Shown here piece after piece: positions 62,698 through 64,000 of a stretch of DNA of 64,000 bases (positions within the stretch are counted from its first letter, which is position 1; each line of letters begins with the position of its first letter). The translations under genes were made by a program, and so were the position numbers. The notes beneath the pieces are model-generated. The model saw only the letters and a program-made list of their open reading frames with translations, searched no databases and was not told where the DNA came from. This DNA is from Chrysophaeum taylorii (Eukaryota > Sar > Pelagophyceae > Pelagomonadales > Pelagomonadaceae): positions 62,001-126,000 of the forward strand of contig JAQMWT010000010.1 in the NCBI GenBank assembly GCA_029834535.1, read 5' to 3'.

Positions 62698-63790
62698 AAA
62701 AAAAAAAGTTTGTTGGTTGTTGCAACGCGCGTTGGTCGATTTGCGCGGTCGGCCCCGTTTGGCACGACTTTGTTTTGCACTTTCTGTTGTTTTCTCTCTT
62801 TTGCACTTTCAGTTGTTTTCTCTCGAGCTCGTAGAATGGTCGGTTCACGTGATGGGGTGATCAGTCCCAGTGAAACCGGCGCATTCTCATCAAACAAGGG
62901 GCAAGGGGGCAACAGCGAACAAGGGGGCAACAGCGGAAGAACAGGTGACAATGGGGCAACGGTAGACGAGAGCTTGGAAGCGTGATTCGAGAAAGTCAGA
63001 ACAACGTTGAAGTTCCTTCGGTGGTTGACATTGCAGGAAATCGGGTAAGTGAAACTGTCAGCAAAATCGAGGTCTGAAGAACGATAGCGACAAAAGTGCC
63101 TGGGATGACGTGCGTTAGACGATTGTTGCCACTGAGGATCGCAGCGGGGCAAAGATAGCGGAAACACAAGCTGGTACATATGATGGCGGTGTACCAGACG
63201 TCTGATGAGAACATGGCCTTTGGGCAGATATGTTGCATGGTGACCAGGGTATGACGATGGTCGGAGTCGACAGAATCCAAAACAGGCGTAAACAGGTTTG
63301 ATGCGAACGTGGGTGTTTGGCTTTTGTGGCGCGAGCAAGTTGCCATGAGCAAGACCGCGTCCTGTACGCGAAGATGGAAGACTTCGGACGCGCCAGCGGT
63401 GTAAGGAACGAACACAGGTAGACCAGGCTGCTGTATGCCAGCCTGCTGTGACAGATAAGAAAGTGGCCCGTTTTCGCAGTCGCAAGAACGAAATTGCCAT
63501 ATGGGCCAACGTTGGAGGAGCAAGCGGCGAGCTTCGCTTGTCATACTCGAATAGGCTGCGGTAGAAGTTGGAGACAGTGGCAAAACAGTTGTGGCACGTA
63601 AGAACGTTGCAGATAGCTTGCAGATAGCGTCGCGGGTGCTGAACACGGAATTCACGTCGATAGCAAAACCGAATTTTAAAGGTCAGAAAAACGGCGAAAA
63701 AGTGCGTGAAGGAGAACCACAAATCACACAGCAAAGAAGCGTCTGTCCAGGATCCCGAAGATGAGCGATCCAACCACATAGGAAGCACGA
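62698..63790 (-). other. unassigned degenerate coding-like DNA
   Basis: Two long overlapping minus-strand frames (62583-63788 and 62996-63655) have no domain that could be named. Position upstream of the Copia RT suggests the older gag-to-integrase part of that element; no zinc knuckle, protease or integrase motif was found. CAAGGGGGCAACAGCG(A/G)A is repeated twice at about 62897-62937. Confidence 0.35.
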
Positions 63791-63887
63791 AAACTGCGCA
63801 CGCGAAAAATTTAGAGGCACAGCTTAGTTGTGGCAGGTGAAATGTGCGATGGAACGTGATTCACTGGTTTTACCAAAACCGACAAGC

Positions 63888-64000
63888 ACAACGAGGAGTG
63901 GATCAACGAATAGCTGAAAATGCACAACGGGGAGTGGAGCAACGAATAGGCGAAATACAGAACGAGGAGGGGAGCAACGACGAGGTGAAAAGACAGAACG
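63888..64000. repeat. 36-bp tandem repeat running off the window
   Basis: Three units of about 36 bp built on ACAACG(A/G)GGAGTGGAGCAACG, followed by the start of a fourth at the right edge. Confidence 0.8.

Overview
The window is nuclear DNA of a eukaryote, most likely a single-celled marine alga of the stramenopile or haptophyte kind. The evidence is GC-rich genes that are almost free of introns and packed head to head, a 27-residue ankyrin-type repeat with the W-A-R-x-x-G-C-P-W consensus, a folate/biopterin (FBT) carrier, an 11.8 kb type I polyketide synthase (PKS) read without interruption, and many degenerate transposons. The species cannot be fixed from sequence alone.

Layout. 1-4300: remains of a Mutator-like DNA transposon with arrays of a CAAACTT motif. 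4300-6650: gene-poor DNA with a degenerate AGTAAGTTCACCTGGTC repeat and the end of a Helitron/PIF1-type helicase. 6850-19316: a 12.5 kb Copia-type LTR element with 5-bp target duplication, half-tRNA primer site, a C5 cytosine methyltransferase-like region between protease and integrase, and an extra coiled-coil region after RNase H; it is broken and carries a nested SINE-like insertion. 19439-25423: four host genes on the minus strand (FBT carrier, methylthioribose kinase, NCBP3-like cap-binding factor, FCF1/Utp24 nuclease), with a second SINE-like copy and a second helicase fragment between them. 25588-38679: secreted catalase-peroxidase, ArfGAP, CD36/LIMP-2-like protein, SMP-30-like propeller, exostosin-type glycosyltransferase, zeta-like GST and an ankyrin-type repeat protein. 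38680-44936: relics of ankyrin genes plus a second Copia fragment. 44937-58836: a PI4-kinase and, divergent from it, the giant PKS. 58837-64000: non-coding DNA, a third Copia lineage on the minus strand, and several tandem repeats.

How the genes fit together. Most host genes are unrelated housekeeping functions: rRNA processing, mRNA cap binding, Arf and phosphoinositide membrane traffic, methionine salvage and peroxide removal. The PKS stands apart. In order it has an acyl/aryl-adenylating domain, ketoreductase, two carrier domains, ketosynthase, malonyl-type acyltransferase, ketoreductase, two carrier domains, and a membrane-embedded left-handed beta-helix region like the terminal domain of poly-lysine-type NRPSs. 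It therefore looks like a self-contained, membrane-tethered assembly line with no thioesterase. It and the methyltransferase-bearing Copia element are the two most unusual items in the window.
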